This document shows positions 24,824 to 32,620 of a stretch of DNA of 64,000 bases, in pieces. The notes below the pieces were generated by a model. The model was not told the DNA's origin, did not search any database, and saw only the letters and a list, made by a program, of their open reading frames with translations. Where the stretch lies: assembly GCF_902506105.1 (NCBI RefSeq), contig NZ_LR733303.1, forward strand, positions 434,001-498,000, given 5' to 3'. Positions within the stretch are counted from its first letter, which is position 1, and every line of letters begins with the position of its first letter. The DNA is from Aeromicrobium sp. 9AM. GTDB taxonomy: Bacteria; Actinomycetota; Actinomycetes; Propionibacteriales; Nocardioidaceae. A program made the position numbers and the translations under genes.

Positions 24824-26104
24824 TCAGCTGTTGAATCGGTCGATGATCTTGGCCCCGCCGCCGATGAACGGCAGGAACCACGGCGGGCCGAAGTGGCCGG
24901 GCACGGCGCGGTAGGGGAGGTTCTCCCAGGCGTTGCGTGACGGCTTGCCCACCATCGAGAGGGCTATCTGCTTGCCCATGTAGGCAGCCATCTGGACACC
25001 GTGGCCGCTGTAGCCCAGTGAGTAGTGGATGCCCTTGTGCTGGCCCGCGTGCACCATGCGGTCCATGCTCAGGTCCACCAAGCCGCCCCACGTGTAGTCG
25101 ATGCGGGTCGATGAGAGGTAGGGGAACACCGTGCTCATCGCGTCCTTGAGGATCTCGGCGCTCTTGAGGTCCGAGTCCGGGCTCGACAGCGCGAACCTCG
25201 CCCGTCCTCCGAACAGCAATCGGTTGTCCGGAGTGATCCGGAAGTAGTAGGTGAGCATCTTGCTGTCGGCAGCCATGCGCCGGTTGGGCAGAATGCGGTC
25301 GACCGTCTCCTGCGGCAGCGGCTCGGTCACGACGATGAAGCTGCCCACGGGGATCGTCCGGCGCCTGAGCCACGGGGTCACGGAGCCGGTGTAGCCGCTC
25401 GTCGCGATGAGGACCTGGTCGACCTGGGTCGTCCCGCGACTCGTGTGAACCGTGTGCCCGCCACCCGCGCGGTCCGCCAGCTCGGTGACTGCTGCGTCCT
25501 CGCAGATCGTGACGCCCGCGCGGGTGCCGGCTCCGGCCAGGCCGTGCGCGAACTTCCCGACGTGCATTCCGGCCCCGAGCGGGTCCACCATGCCGCCCGC
25601 GTAGAAGTCGCTGCCGATCTCGGTGTGGAGATCCTCCTTGCCGACCACGCGCACCGAGTAGTCGGCTGCATCGGCGAGGATCTGCTGGGTCTTGCGCATG
25701 CCATCGACCTGCTTGGCGTTCATGGCCAGGCTGAGCTTGCCCGAGCGCTCGAAGTCGCAGTCGATCGAGTTCTCCTTGATGAGGTCCTCGATCGTGTCGA
25801 TGGCCCGGTTGTACTCCGCGAACATCTCGATCGCCCGGTCTCGGCCGTAGCGCTTGATCGCCTTGCCGAGACCAATGGCCAGGCCGGTCGTCGCCATGCC
25901 GCCATTGCGGCCGGAGGCGCCCCAGCCGACCGTGTGCTGGTCGAGCACCACGACGCTCGCGCCGTTCTTGGCGGCTTCGAGGGCCGCGGACAGGCCGGTG
26001 AAGCCGGCGCCGACGATCGCGATGTCGGCGCGCTCAGGCACCGGATTCTGGCGGTGGTCGCCAGAAGGAGTCGCGGTGTCGAGCCAGTACGGCGTGAGCT
26101 TCAT
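24824..26104 (-). CDS. FAD-dependent amine oxidoreductase (PuuB/DadA family)
   Basis: A 426-residue flavoprotein. The dinucleotide motif IAIVGAGFTGLSAALEAAKNGASVVVLD lies at about residues 27-55, and the second FAD contact is GWGASGRNGGM near 61-71. The C-terminal region has GLVDLSMDRMVHAG and YSLGYSGHGVQMAAYMGKQIA. The pattern resembles gamma-glutamylputrescine oxidase and related DadA-like enzymes that oxidise an amine to an aldehyde. CAGGAGG precedes the ATG. It is first in the operon with ALDH and SDR, and divergent from the GntR gene at 26337. Confidence 0.85.
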   Translation of the reverse strand: MKLTPYWLDTATPSGDHRQNPVPERADIAIVGAGFTGLSAALEAAKNGASVVVLDQHTVGWGASGRNGGMATTGLAIGLGKAIKRYGRDRAIEMFAEYNRAIDTIEDLIKENSIDCDFERSGKLSLAMNAKQVDGMRKTQQILADAADYSVRVVGKEDLHTEIGSDFYAGGMVDPLGAGMHVGKFAHGLAGAGTRAGVTICEDAAVTELADRAGGGHTVHTSRGTTQVDQVLIATSGYTGSVTPWLRRRTIPVGSFIVVTEPLPQETVDRILPNRRMAADSKMLTYYFRITPDNRLLFGGRARFALSSPDSDLKSAEILKDAMSTVFPYLSSTRIDYTWGGLVDLSMDRMVHAGQHKGIHYSLGYSGHGVQMAAYMGKQIALSMVGKPSRNAWENLPYRAVPGHFGPPWFLPFIGGGAKIIDRFNS

Positions 26105-26221
26105 GATGTGCCTCCTGGTTTACGGGTCAGAGCCCGAGGAGCGTGTTGAGCTCGTCAGAGTCGTGAGCGATGTTGGCGAGCCGTCCCGGCAACGCCATGG
26201 AGACGAACGTAACTCACGGAC

Positions 26222-26259
26222 TGCAGATTGTCGACCGTCGGCAACAGGTTTGTTGACAA
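26222..26259. promoter_or_regulatory. GntR operator pair in the divergent oxidase/GntR gap
   Basis: TGCAGATTGTCGAC starts at 26222 and TTGTTGACAA, an imperfect palindrome, lies at 26250-26259. TTGACA (26253-26258) could be the -35 of the regulator gene. GTTAC-n6-GTAAC (26260-26275) is a further inverted repeat beside it. The first block is repeated almost exactly at 27197 before the transporter. The remainder of the 232-base gap shows no gene. Confidence 0.5.
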
Positions 26260-26336
26260 GTTACAATGTGGTAACCAAGATATGTATGTGTGGCGACTCG
26301 GTGTCGCCTCGCGGAGCACGACGATGGGAGCGGAAC

Positions 26337-27017
26337 GTGGCAGAGTCCGGCCTGAGCAGGCTGAAGGCGTTGGAGCGCACCTCGACGTCGGACCGCATCA
26401 GCAGCGAGCTGCGACAGATGATCATCGAGGGGGCGCTGCTGCCTGGAGAACAGCTGGGTGAGGCGCGTATCGCCGACCAGCTGGGTGTGTCTCGAGCGCC
26501 GGTCCGCGAAGCACTCCAGCAGCTGGTGCAACAGAAGCTGGTGGTGGCCACGCGCAACAAGGGCGTCTCGGTCGTGACATTCACGCCCTCGGACATCTGG
26601 GAGATCTACGACGCCAGGTGCGCCATCGAGAGCCACGCTGCGGTACGCATACTCGAGGGCGGACCAGGGGCGCGCGTGCGCGCGACAGATGCGTTGCGCA
26701 CGGCGCTCGGAGCCTTGTCGGCAGCGGTCAAACGCGGAGATCCGAGGGAAATCTCGACGACGGACCTGAGCTTTCACATGACTCTCGTCGCCACGGCGGA
26801 CAACTCTCGCCTGGTCGATGCCTACTCCATCCTGTCTGCTCAAGCTCTGACCTGCATCAACCGACTGGAGATCGTGTTGCCGTCCGGTGAGGAGATCATC
26901 GATGACCACGGCGCCCTCATCGACGCTCTCGCCACCGGCGAACGGGACGTGGTCGTCAAGGCCATCACCGATCACCTGACGGTTGCCGCGACCAACCTCA
27001 CCACCCGGCCGGCCTAG
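26337..27017 (+). CDS. GntR-family (FCD-type) regulator of the amine island
   Basis: A 226-residue regulator. The winged helix is clear: SDRISSELRQMIIEGALLPGEQLGEARIADQLGVSRAPVREALQQL (about residues 15-60) followed by the wing NKGVSVVTF. The FCD effector domain follows with IYDARCAIESHAAVRIL, STTDLSFHMTLVATADN and a terminal LTVAATNLTTR helix. A GTG start preceded by GGGAG is preferred. It lies between the minus oxidase operon and the plus transporter operon, and candidate sites near both suggest it controls both. A very strong terminator follows. Confidence 0.87.
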   Translation: MAESGLSRLKALERTSTSDRISSELRQMIIEGALLPGEQLGEARIADQLGVSRAPVREALQQLVQQKLVVATRNKGVSVVTFTPSDIWEIYDARCAIESHAAVRILEGGPGARVRATDALRTALGALSAAVKRGDPREISTTDLSFHMTLVATADNSRLVDAYSILSAQALTCINRLEIVLPSGEEIIDDHGALIDALATGERDVVVKAITDHLTVAATNLTTRPA

Positions 27018-27032
27018 CGGCCCGCCGACTCT

Positions 27033-27074
27033 CACACGAATGCCCCCGACTGTTCAGTCGGGGGCATTCGTGTG
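27033..27074. terminator. Perfect 19-bp hairpin terminator after the GntR gene
   Basis: A perfect 19-bp stem (27033-27051 with 27056-27074) closes a GTTC tetraloop. It starts 15 bases after the regulator's stop codon. This is the strongest hairpin in the window and insulates the transporter operon. Confidence 0.85.
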
Positions 27075-27196
27075 CGCCCGCGCGACGACCGACGTGGCGA
27101 GGGTCGGGGTTGTGGATCACTCTCATGGCGTCGGGAGTCAGGCCGTCGCACTTCGCGCAGCAGGCGGAGCATTCGCATGGGACGAAAAGTTTTTCT

Positions 27197-27217
27197 TGCA
27201 GATTGTCGACAATCGGC
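27197..27217. promoter_or_regulatory. Operator upstream of the amino-acid transporter operon
   Basis: The block TGCAGATTGTCGACAATCGGC contains the perfect 14-bp palindrome GATTGTCGACAATC (27201-27214). It matches the block at 26222 at 19 of 21 positions. It lies about 55 bases before the binding-protein ATG, a place suited to repression. Confidence 0.6.
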
Positions 27218-27271
27218 TGTGAACGTGCTTCGATGAGTGAATTCATTCACATCGCTTGAAGGGAACGACCC

Positions 27272-28204
27272 ATGAGAGTCGGAACGAAACTCGCAGCAGC
27301 CGCCGTCGGATCAGTGCTCCTGGTCACGACCGCCGCCTGCGGAAGCGACACCAGCAGCACTGGTGGAGATGGCGCGCGCAAGGGCTCCATCGACATCGGG
27401 CAGGTGAAGGCCGATCCCGCGGTCGAGAAGTTGGTTCCGGCGGATGTGAAGAAGCGGGGCAGCCTGACGATGGCGGCAGACCTGCACTACCCGCCGACGT
27501 CGTTCCTTGCCGAGGACAACAAGACGCCGATCGGCTACAACGTCGAGATCGCGCAGCTGCTCGGGAAGAAGATGGGCCTCAAGATCAAGATCAAGAATGT
27601 GTCGTTCGACAGCGTGATCCCCGGCATCTCGGCGGGACGATACGACTTCACGGCGACGAACATGACGCCGACGCCTGAGCGCCTGCAGGTGCTGGACATG
27701 GTCAAGTACTGGTCCGACGGCTCGTCGGTGGTCGTCAGCAAGGGCAATCCGCAGAAGTTCACGATGGCCGGTGACTACCAGTCCTTCTGCGGGCGCAAGA
27801 TGGCGGTCATCACCGGCACGACGCAGCAGGAGACGTACGTGCCGCAGATCTCCGCGGCATGCAAGGCCAACGGCAAGTCCGCCATCGACTCGGTGGTCCT
27901 GCCGAACGTCCAAGCGGCGCTGACCCAGCTGTCGTCCAAGCGGATCGAAGCGGTGTTCTACGACACGCCGTCGCTCGCGTGGGCCGCCAAGCAGCAGCCA
28001 CAGGCATTCGAGCTCCTGCCGAAGCAGTACGTCAAGAAGGAGGGCGACAACATCGTCGCCCTGGGCCTGGACAAGGGTTCGCCTCTGACGCCGGCCCTGC
28101 ACGCGGCGATGCAGTCGTTGATTGACGGACCCGAGTACAAGGCGACACTGGACAAGTGGGGGCTCGGCTCCGGCGCGATTCCCAGCGCGTCTGTGGCGAA
28201 GTAA
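27272..28204 (+). CDS. Amino-acid/amine-binding lipoprotein of an ABC importer
   Basis: A 310-residue solute receptor of the polar amino-acid family (PF00497). The leader ends in the lipobox TTAAC with Cys23. The mature part has RGSLTMAADLHYPPTSFLAEDNKTPIGYNVEIAQLLGKKMGLKIKIKNV and SVIPGISAGRYDFTATNMTPTPERLQVLDMV, typical of HisJ/GlnH-type proteins. AAGGGAACGACCC precedes the ATG. It is first in an operon with the permease, ATPase, a FAD oxidase and a HAD hydrolase, so it likely delivers an amine or N-substituted amino acid to the oxidases. Confidence 0.9.
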   Translation: MRVGTKLAAAAVGSVLLVTTAACGSDTSSTGGDGARKGSIDIGQVKADPAVEKLVPADVKKRGSLTMAADLHYPPTSFLAEDNKTPIGYNVEIAQLLGKKMGLKIKIKNVSFDSVIPGISAGRYDFTATNMTPTPERLQVLDMVKYWSDGSSVVVSKGNPQKFTMAGDYQSFCGRKMAVITGTTQQETYVPQISAACKANGKSAIDSVVLPNVQAALTQLSSKRIEAVFYDTPSLAWAAKQQPQAFELLPKQYVKKEGDNIVALGLDKGSPLTPALHAAMQSLIDGPEYKATLDKWGLGSGAIPSASVAK

Positions 28205-28239
28205 TGACCACCGTCCTATCTGAGGAGGAGGTGACCCGC

Positions 28240-29127
28240 ATGGATGCCACCGAGAAGCCGAGGCTGCACAGGCGGGGTTGGCTCGAGTACGCCGCATGGA
28301 CTGCGTGCGCGCTGGTCGCGGCGGGTGTGGCTCACACCCTGATCACGAACGAGAACTATCAGTGGGACGTGGTGGCGAAGTACTTCACGACCTCAACAGT
28401 GCTGCGGGGCTTGCGGTTGACGATCGTCTTGACGGTCGTGGTGATGTTCTTCGGCACGATCCTGGCGATGGGTGTCGCGGTGATGCGGGCATCGTCGATC
28501 AGGCCGGTGCGGTTGCTGGCGTCGGCGTACATCACATTCTTTCGTGGGACGCCGGTGCTGGTGCAGCTGATCTTCTGGTTCAACATCGCGGCGCTGTATC
28601 CGAACATCGCGATCGGGATCCCGTTCACCGACGTCTCCCACGGTGTTGACGTCAACAAGCTGTTGAGTGCGACGACCGCGGCGATCATCGGGTTGTCGTT
28701 GAACGTGGCGGCGTACCTGGCCGAGATCATCCGGGGCGGTTTCGCGTCGGTGGATCGGGGTCAGATCGAGGCGGCGGACTCGTTGGGGATGAGCAGCGCG
28801 ACGAAGCTGCGGCGGATCATCATCCCCCAGGCGATGCCCACGATCATCCCGGCGACGGGCAATCAGGTGATCGGCATGTTCAAGGAGACCTCGCTGGTCA
28901 GCGTGCTGGGTGTGGCTGAGCTGCTGCAGAGCACCCAGCTGATCTACGCGCGGACCTACCAGACCATCCCGCTGCTGATCGTGGCCTGCCTCTGGTACCT
29001 GATCATGACCCTCGCGCTGAGCTACCCACAGTCACTGATCGAGAAGCGCTACTCGACTGTCAGGTCACGAGTCAGCAACCAACCCGTCATCCTCGATGAC
29101 GTCCTGGCAGGAGGGGAGGCACGATGA
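28240..29127 (+). CDS. Polar amino-acid ABC transporter permease
   Basis: This permease would be 295 residues from the ATG at 28240. I prefer this start because GAGGAGGAGGTGA lies just upstream with good spacing; an ATG at 28204 that overlaps the previous stop would add 12 residues. The HisM/GlnP family is shown by [53 protein letters not shown] and the EAA-like loop [35 protein letters not shown]. It has five or more hydrophobic helices. It is coupled to the ATPase by a four-base overlap. Confidence 0.88.
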   Translation: MDATEKPRLHRRGWLEYAAWTACALVAAGVAHTLITNENYQWDVVAKYFTTSTVLRGLRLTIVLTVVVMFFGTILAMGVAVMRASSIRPVRLLASAYITFFRGTPVLVQLIFWFNIAALYPNIAIGIPFTDVSHGVDVNKLLSATTAAIIGLSLNVAAYLAEIIRGGFASVDRGQIEAADSLGMSSATKLRRIIIPQAMPTIIPATGNQVIGMFKETSLVSVLGVAELLQSTQLIYARTYQTIPLLIVACLWYLIMTLALSYPQSLIEKRYSTVRSRVSNQPVILDDVLAGGEAR

Positions 29128-29912
29128 ACGGCGAAGCAATGGTCAAGGGTGACGGAACCGTCTACGCCCGCGGGCTCCGCAAGTGCTACGGCGACCGGGT
29201 GGTGCTCGACAGCATCGACCTGGACGTGACGTGCGGCGAGATCGTGTGCATCATCGGGCCCTCCGGCTCGGGCAAGTCCACCCTGTTGCGGTGCGTTGAC
29301 GGGCTTGAAGAGGTCGATCGCGGGATCTTGCGGGTCAACGGCGACGATCTCGGGTTCTTCGAGACCGAGAACGCATACCGGGCCATGAGCCGGGTCGAGG
29401 TCGCGGCGCAGCGCACGCGGATCGGGATGGTGTTCCAGCAGTTCAACCTGTTCCCGAACATGACCGCCCGCGAGAACGTGATGTCGGGCCCCGTGCTCGT
29501 CAAGGGAGCACCGAAGAAGCCGGCAGCGCAGCGCGCTGACGAGCTGCTGTCGAGCGTGGGTCTGGAAGGACATGGCGACCACTACCCGTGGCAGCTGTCC
29601 GGAGGCCAGAAGCAACGCGTCGCGATCGCTCGCGCCCTGGCGATGGACCCGAAGGTCATGCTCTTCGACGAGCCCACCAGCGCGCTTGATCCCGAGCGGG
29701 TGGGCGAGGTCCTGGCCGTCATGAAGGGCCTTGCCGAGCAGAGCATCACGATGCTGGTGGCCACCCACGAGATGGGCTTCGCCAAGGAGGTCGCCGACAA
29801 GGTCATCTTCATGGACGGCGGCCTGATCGTCGAGCAGGGCCCGCCTGCTGAGGTCCTGGGCAATCCGCAGGAACGACGCACCCAGCAGTTCCTCGAAAAG
29901 GTGCTCGTATGA
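29124..29912 (+). CDS. Polar amino-acid ABC transporter ATPase
   Basis: A 262-residue ATPase of the GlnQ/HisP type. Walker [10 protein letters not shown] lies near residue 44, the signature LSGGQKQR near 159 and Walker [15 protein letters not shown] near 179, with the switch His in VATHEMGF. A second in-frame ATG six codons in is possible, but the first overlaps the permease stop in the usual ATGA manner. Its end overlaps the following oxidase start. It works with 27272 and 28240. Confidence 0.92.
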   Translation: MNGEAMVKGDGTVYARGLRKCYGDRVVLDSIDLDVTCGEIVCIIGPSGSGKSTLLRCVDGLEEVDRGILRVNGDDLGFFETENAYRAMSRVEVAAQRTRIGMVFQQFNLFPNMTARENVMSGPVLVKGAPKKPAAQRADELLSSVGLEGHGDHYPWQLSGGQKQRVAIARALAMDPKVMLFDEPTSALDPERVGEVLAVMKGLAEQSITMLVATHEMGFAKEVADKVIFMDGGLIVEQGPPAEVLGNPQERRTQQFLEKVLV

Positions 29913-31099
29913 CCGGTGGCCGGCTCGAGGCGGATGTCGTCGTCGTCGGGGCCGGCTCAGTGGGAAGCATGGCCTGCTGGCAGCTGGCCTCGCGCGGCCT
30001 GCGCGTCATCGGGGTGGACAGGTTCTCGATTCCCGGTCCCTTCTCTGCGTACGCCGGGGAGTCCCGCATCTTTCGCAAGGTCTATGTGGAAGGCGGGCAC
30101 TACACGCCCCTCTTGCAGAGGGCGCAGGATCTGTGGCGTGAGCTGGAGAAGATCAGCGGGACCCGCCTGCTCAACACCACGGGCGCGGTCACGATCTATG
30201 ACGAGCACAATCCACGGTTGGCTTCACTCCTGGCGGCTGCTCACGAGCACGGCCTCGACTCCAGGCTTCTGCGCGGCGACGAGGCCAGGAACACGTATCC
30301 CGAGCACCTGATCAGGGACACCGATGTCACGGTCTTCGATCCGGAGGGTGGTTACCTGAGCTCGGAGAAGGCGGTGACCGCCGCTCTTATGGAGGCCACC
30401 CGGCTGGGTGTCACGTTCCTGGGAGGCAGGAAGGCGCACAGCGTCGAGACCTACGATGACCGCTACATCGTCCGGACCGAGCACGAGGAGATCATCGCCT
30501 CCCGGGTGATCATCTCGCAGGGCAACGGTGCCGGCGCCGTGTGCAAGGAGCTCGGTGTCCACCTCTCGGTTCTGCCGCAGGTGCTGACCTGGTTCCCCAT
30601 CGCGGACCGATCAGCATTCAGCAGGGCGGACCTGCCGGTCTTCCTCAGGCGTGCGGAGGAGGCCGGACGGTCGGACGACGTCCAGTTCTACGGGTTCCCG
30701 AGCGCTGATGGTTGGACGGTGAAGGCCGTGGCGAGTGTCTTCCTCGACGAGGTCGAGTCCATGGAGAAGCCTCCCACCTGGGACGCCAGCCACCTGGACT
30801 CCATCCGGGCATGGGTCCGGGAGTTCATCCCGGGACTGATACCGGAGCCCGTGCGGGTTGCCACGTGCGCGGACGGCTATCTCCCCGACCACACCGGCGC
30901 CTTGGGGACGGTGCCCGGGATGGACGGCGTCGTCGTGGCGGTCGGCTTCTCCGGACACGGCTTCAAGATGGCCTCTGCGCTGGGCGCCGTTGCGGCCGAT
31001 CTGGTCCTGGACGGCACCACTGCCACCGACGTCGGTTTCATGAACCCCGCCAGGTTCCTCGGACCTGACGCGCGACTCACTTCTTTGGCTCTGAGCTGA
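29909..31099 (+). CDS. FAD-dependent oxidase of the sarcosine/N-methyl-amino-acid oxidase family
   Basis: A 396-residue flavoprotein resembling monomeric sarcosine oxidase and N-methyltryptophan oxidase. The N-terminal [30 protein letters not shown] is the FAD motif, with the Ser-Arg contact in [10 protein letters not shown] near 48-57. The C-terminal [14 protein letters not shown] near 316-329 holds a cysteine where MSOX enzymes attach FAD covalently, and [23 protein letters not shown] closes the fold. Its position inside the transport operon suggests it oxidises the imported compound. Which C-N bond it attacks is not evident. Confidence 0.85.
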   Translation: MTGGRLEADVVVVGAGSVGSMACWQLASRGLRVIGVDRFSIPGPFSAYAGESRIFRKVYVEGGHYTPLLQRAQDLWRELEKISGTRLLNTTGAVTIYDEHNPRLASLLAAAHEHGLDSRLLRGDEARNTYPEHLIRDTDVTVFDPEGGYLSSEKAVTAALMEATRLGVTFLGGRKAHSVETYDDRYIVRTEHEEIIASRVIISQGNGAGAVCKELGVHLSVLPQVLTWFPIADRSAFSRADLPVFLRRAEEAGRSDDVQFYGFPSADGWTVKAVASVFLDEVESMEKPPTWDASHLDSIRAWVREFIPGLIPEPVRVATCADGYLPDHTGALGTVPGMDGVVVAVGFSGHGFKMASALGAVAADLVLDGTTATDVGFMNPARFLGPDARLTSLALS

Positions 31100-31163
31100 G
31101 CCACTCACAATTTCCAGCTTTGCATCAAACCGTGATGCAGGACGACCAGGAACGGAGCACATC

Positions 31164-31838
31164 ATGACCACCACGAACGTCCGACCGAAGTACATCTCCT
31201 TCGACGTCTACGGCACGCTCATCAGCTGGGACACCGATCCCACGACCCGCCGGCTGCTCGCCGGCCGTCTGCCCGAAGAGCAGTGGCCGACGTTCAAGAA
31301 GGTGTTCCGCGGCTACCGGTACGACGAGGTGTGCGGTGACTACAAGCCCTATGAGCAGATCCTGCAGGACTCGTTCGACCGGGTGTGCAAGCGGTTCGGC
31401 ATCGGGCCGACCGAAGGTGCCGGCGCGGAGTTCGCTGATGCTGTACGCAGCTTCGATGCTCACGAGGACGTACCGGTTCCGCTGAAGCTCATGGGTGAGA
31501 ACTACCCGCTGGTGGCTCTGTCCAATGCGGACGACAGCTTCCTGGAGATCAGCATGCCCAAGCTCGGCGCTGAGTTCCACGCGGTGCTGACCGCCGAGCA
31601 GGCCCAGGCCTACAAGCCGCGCTACCAGGCCTTCGAGTACATGCTGGACACCCTGAACGCGTCGCCGGAGGACTTCCTGCACATCTCGTCGCACACGCGG
31701 TACGACCCCATGCCGATGCACGACATGGGGTTCCGGAACCTGGTGCTGCTGGACCGTGGCTACGACCCCGTCACCGAGGGCTACGACTACGTCGCGATGC
31801 AGTCGCTTGACGAGGTCAACAAGCACCTCGGCCTGTAG
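31164..31838 (+). CDS. HAD-superfamily hydrolase (haloacid dehalogenase type II-like)
   Basis: A 224-residue HAD enzyme. Motif I FDVYGTLI carries the nucleophile Asp14, motif II is ALSNADD near 115-121, the Lys of motif III is in QAYKPRY near 150, and SSHTRYDPMPMHDMGFRN is the acidic region. The VYGTL form is seen in L-2-haloacid dehalogenases, but many relatives are phosphatases or unknown. GGAACGGAG precedes the ATG. It is the last gene of the transporter-oxidase operon. A true dehalogenase role would need the active-site Arg, Asn and Lys set to be confirmed by structure modelling. Confidence 0.83.
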   Translation: MTTTNVRPKYISFDVYGTLISWDTDPTTRRLLAGRLPEEQWPTFKKVFRGYRYDEVCGDYKPYEQILQDSFDRVCKRFGIGPTEGAGAEFADAVRSFDAHEDVPVPLKLMGENYPLVALSNADDSFLEISMPKLGAEFHAVLTAEQAQAYKPRYQAFEYMLDTLNASPEDFLHISSHTRYDPMPMHDMGFRNLVLLDRGYDPVTEGYDYVAMQSLDEVNKHLGL

Positions 31839-31862
31839 TCAGGCACTCGGGGTCGGCTCGTC

Positions 31863-31902
31863 CCTGCACGGCCGGCGAAGCAGTCAGTCGCGGCCGTGCA
31901 GG
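31863..31902. terminator. Hairpin between convergent HAD and GntR genes
   Basis: CCTGCACGGCCG (31863-31874) pairs perfectly with 31891-31902 across a 16-base loop. The right arm lies within the last GntR codons. It can end transcription from both sides. Confidence 0.6.
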
Positions 31903-32555
31903 ATCTCGAGGACGCGCTTGCCGTTGCGCTCGATGTGGCTTCGGACGTGCTGAGCGGCGGCGGCGGGGTCGCCCGACTCGATGGCCTCGAGGATCTCCCG
32001 GTGCTCGGTGAGGATGTCGTCCGGGTGCTCGAACTCCCGATCCTCGAGCGACAGCACCGTCAGGTAGAAGCGAAGCTCGACCAGCAGGCCGGCATAGAAC
32101 TCGTCGATCCGGCTGCTGTGCAGCATCGAGACGATGGTCGCGTGAAAGGTGAGATCCACGTCGACGATGCGGAGCACGTCGTGCGAGGCGGCGGCGTCGA
32201 CGAGGTCCTCGTACGCCTTGCGCAGCGCGTCGAGCTCCGGCGCCTCGGCAGCGCGGGACACCGCAGCGGTCTCGAGGCGTTCGCGAGCGGCGTAGAGCTC
32301 CTCCACCTTCTCGGGGGTCGGGGAGATGACGACGGCGCCACGGTTGACCTCGTGTCGCACGAGACCGCTGAGCTCGAGGATGCGGACGGCCTCGCGCACC
32401 GTGTTGCGAGCCACGCCGAGCTCGGTGGCGATGGCACTCTCGCGCAAGCGAGATCCCGGGGCGAAGGCGCCGGCGACGATCCGCGAAGCGAGCCCGGCGG
32501 CCACCTGCTGCGCGGCGGTCGACCGGGTCACGATGAGGCCCTCGAGTGCTGACAT
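31884..32555 (-). CDS. GntR-family (FCD-type) regulator of the aminotransferase operon
   Basis: A 223-residue regulator. The winged helix VAAGLASRIVAGAFAPGSRLRESAIATELGVARNTVREAVRILEL spans about residues 18-62 with the wing NRGAVVIS. The FCD domain contains LYAARERLETAAVSRAA, VDVDLTFHATIVSMLHSSRIDEFY and a C-terminal HVRSHIERNGKRVLEIL. Divergent from the aminotransferase gene, it probably represses that operon through the perfect palindrome at 32596. Its own transcript looks leaderless, with TATTCT seven bases before the ATG. Confidence 0.88.
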   Translation of the reverse strand: MSALEGLIVTRSTAAQQVAAGLASRIVAGAFAPGSRLRESAIATELGVARNTVREAVRILELSGLVRHEVNRGAVVISPTPEKVEELYAARERLETAAVSRAAEAPELDALRKAYEDLVDAAASHDVLRIVDVDLTFHATIVSMLHSSRIDEFYAGLLVELRFYLTVLSLEDREFEHPDDILTEHREILEAIESGDPAAAAQHVRSHIERNGKRVLEILHGRD

Positions 32556-32562
32556 ACCGAGA

Positions 32563-32568
32563 AGAATA
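32563..32568 (-). promoter_or_regulatory. -10 element of a leaderless promoter for the GntR gene
   Basis: On the minus strand TATTCT is separated by seven bases from the ATG at 32555. No ribosome-binding site is present in between. It is one of the repeated leaderless arrangements in the window. Confidence 0.55.
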
Positions 32569-32583
32569 GCCGCTCACGAGCTC

Positions 32584-32618
32584 TTGCGCGCTACAGTTCA
32601 ACTGTTCTACAGTTGAAC
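32584..32618 (+). promoter_or_regulatory. Leaderless promoter overlapped by a perfect 23-bp operator
   Basis: GTTCAACTGT-TCT-ACAGTTGAAC (32596-32618) is a perfect inverted repeat ending two bases before the aminotransferase ATG. TTGCGC (32584-32589) and TACAGT (32608-32613) are placed as -35 and -10 with 18-bp spacing, and TACAGT is seven bases from the ATG. The divergent GntR bound here would cover the -10 and the start codon. Confidence 0.7.
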
Positions 32619-32620
32619 AC

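Noticed and set aside
23346-25373. Extended aldehyde dehydrogenase start inside the oxidase gene
   Set aside because: The extra 187 residues overlap the oxidase in another frame and show no similarity to ALDH. The ATG at 24812 has a ribosome site and the normal length.
31164-31838. Confident assignment as a 2-haloacid dehalogenase
   Set aside because: HAD motifs are present but the residues that separate dehalogenases from phosphatases cannot be judged without alignment, and no haloacid transporter is adjacent.
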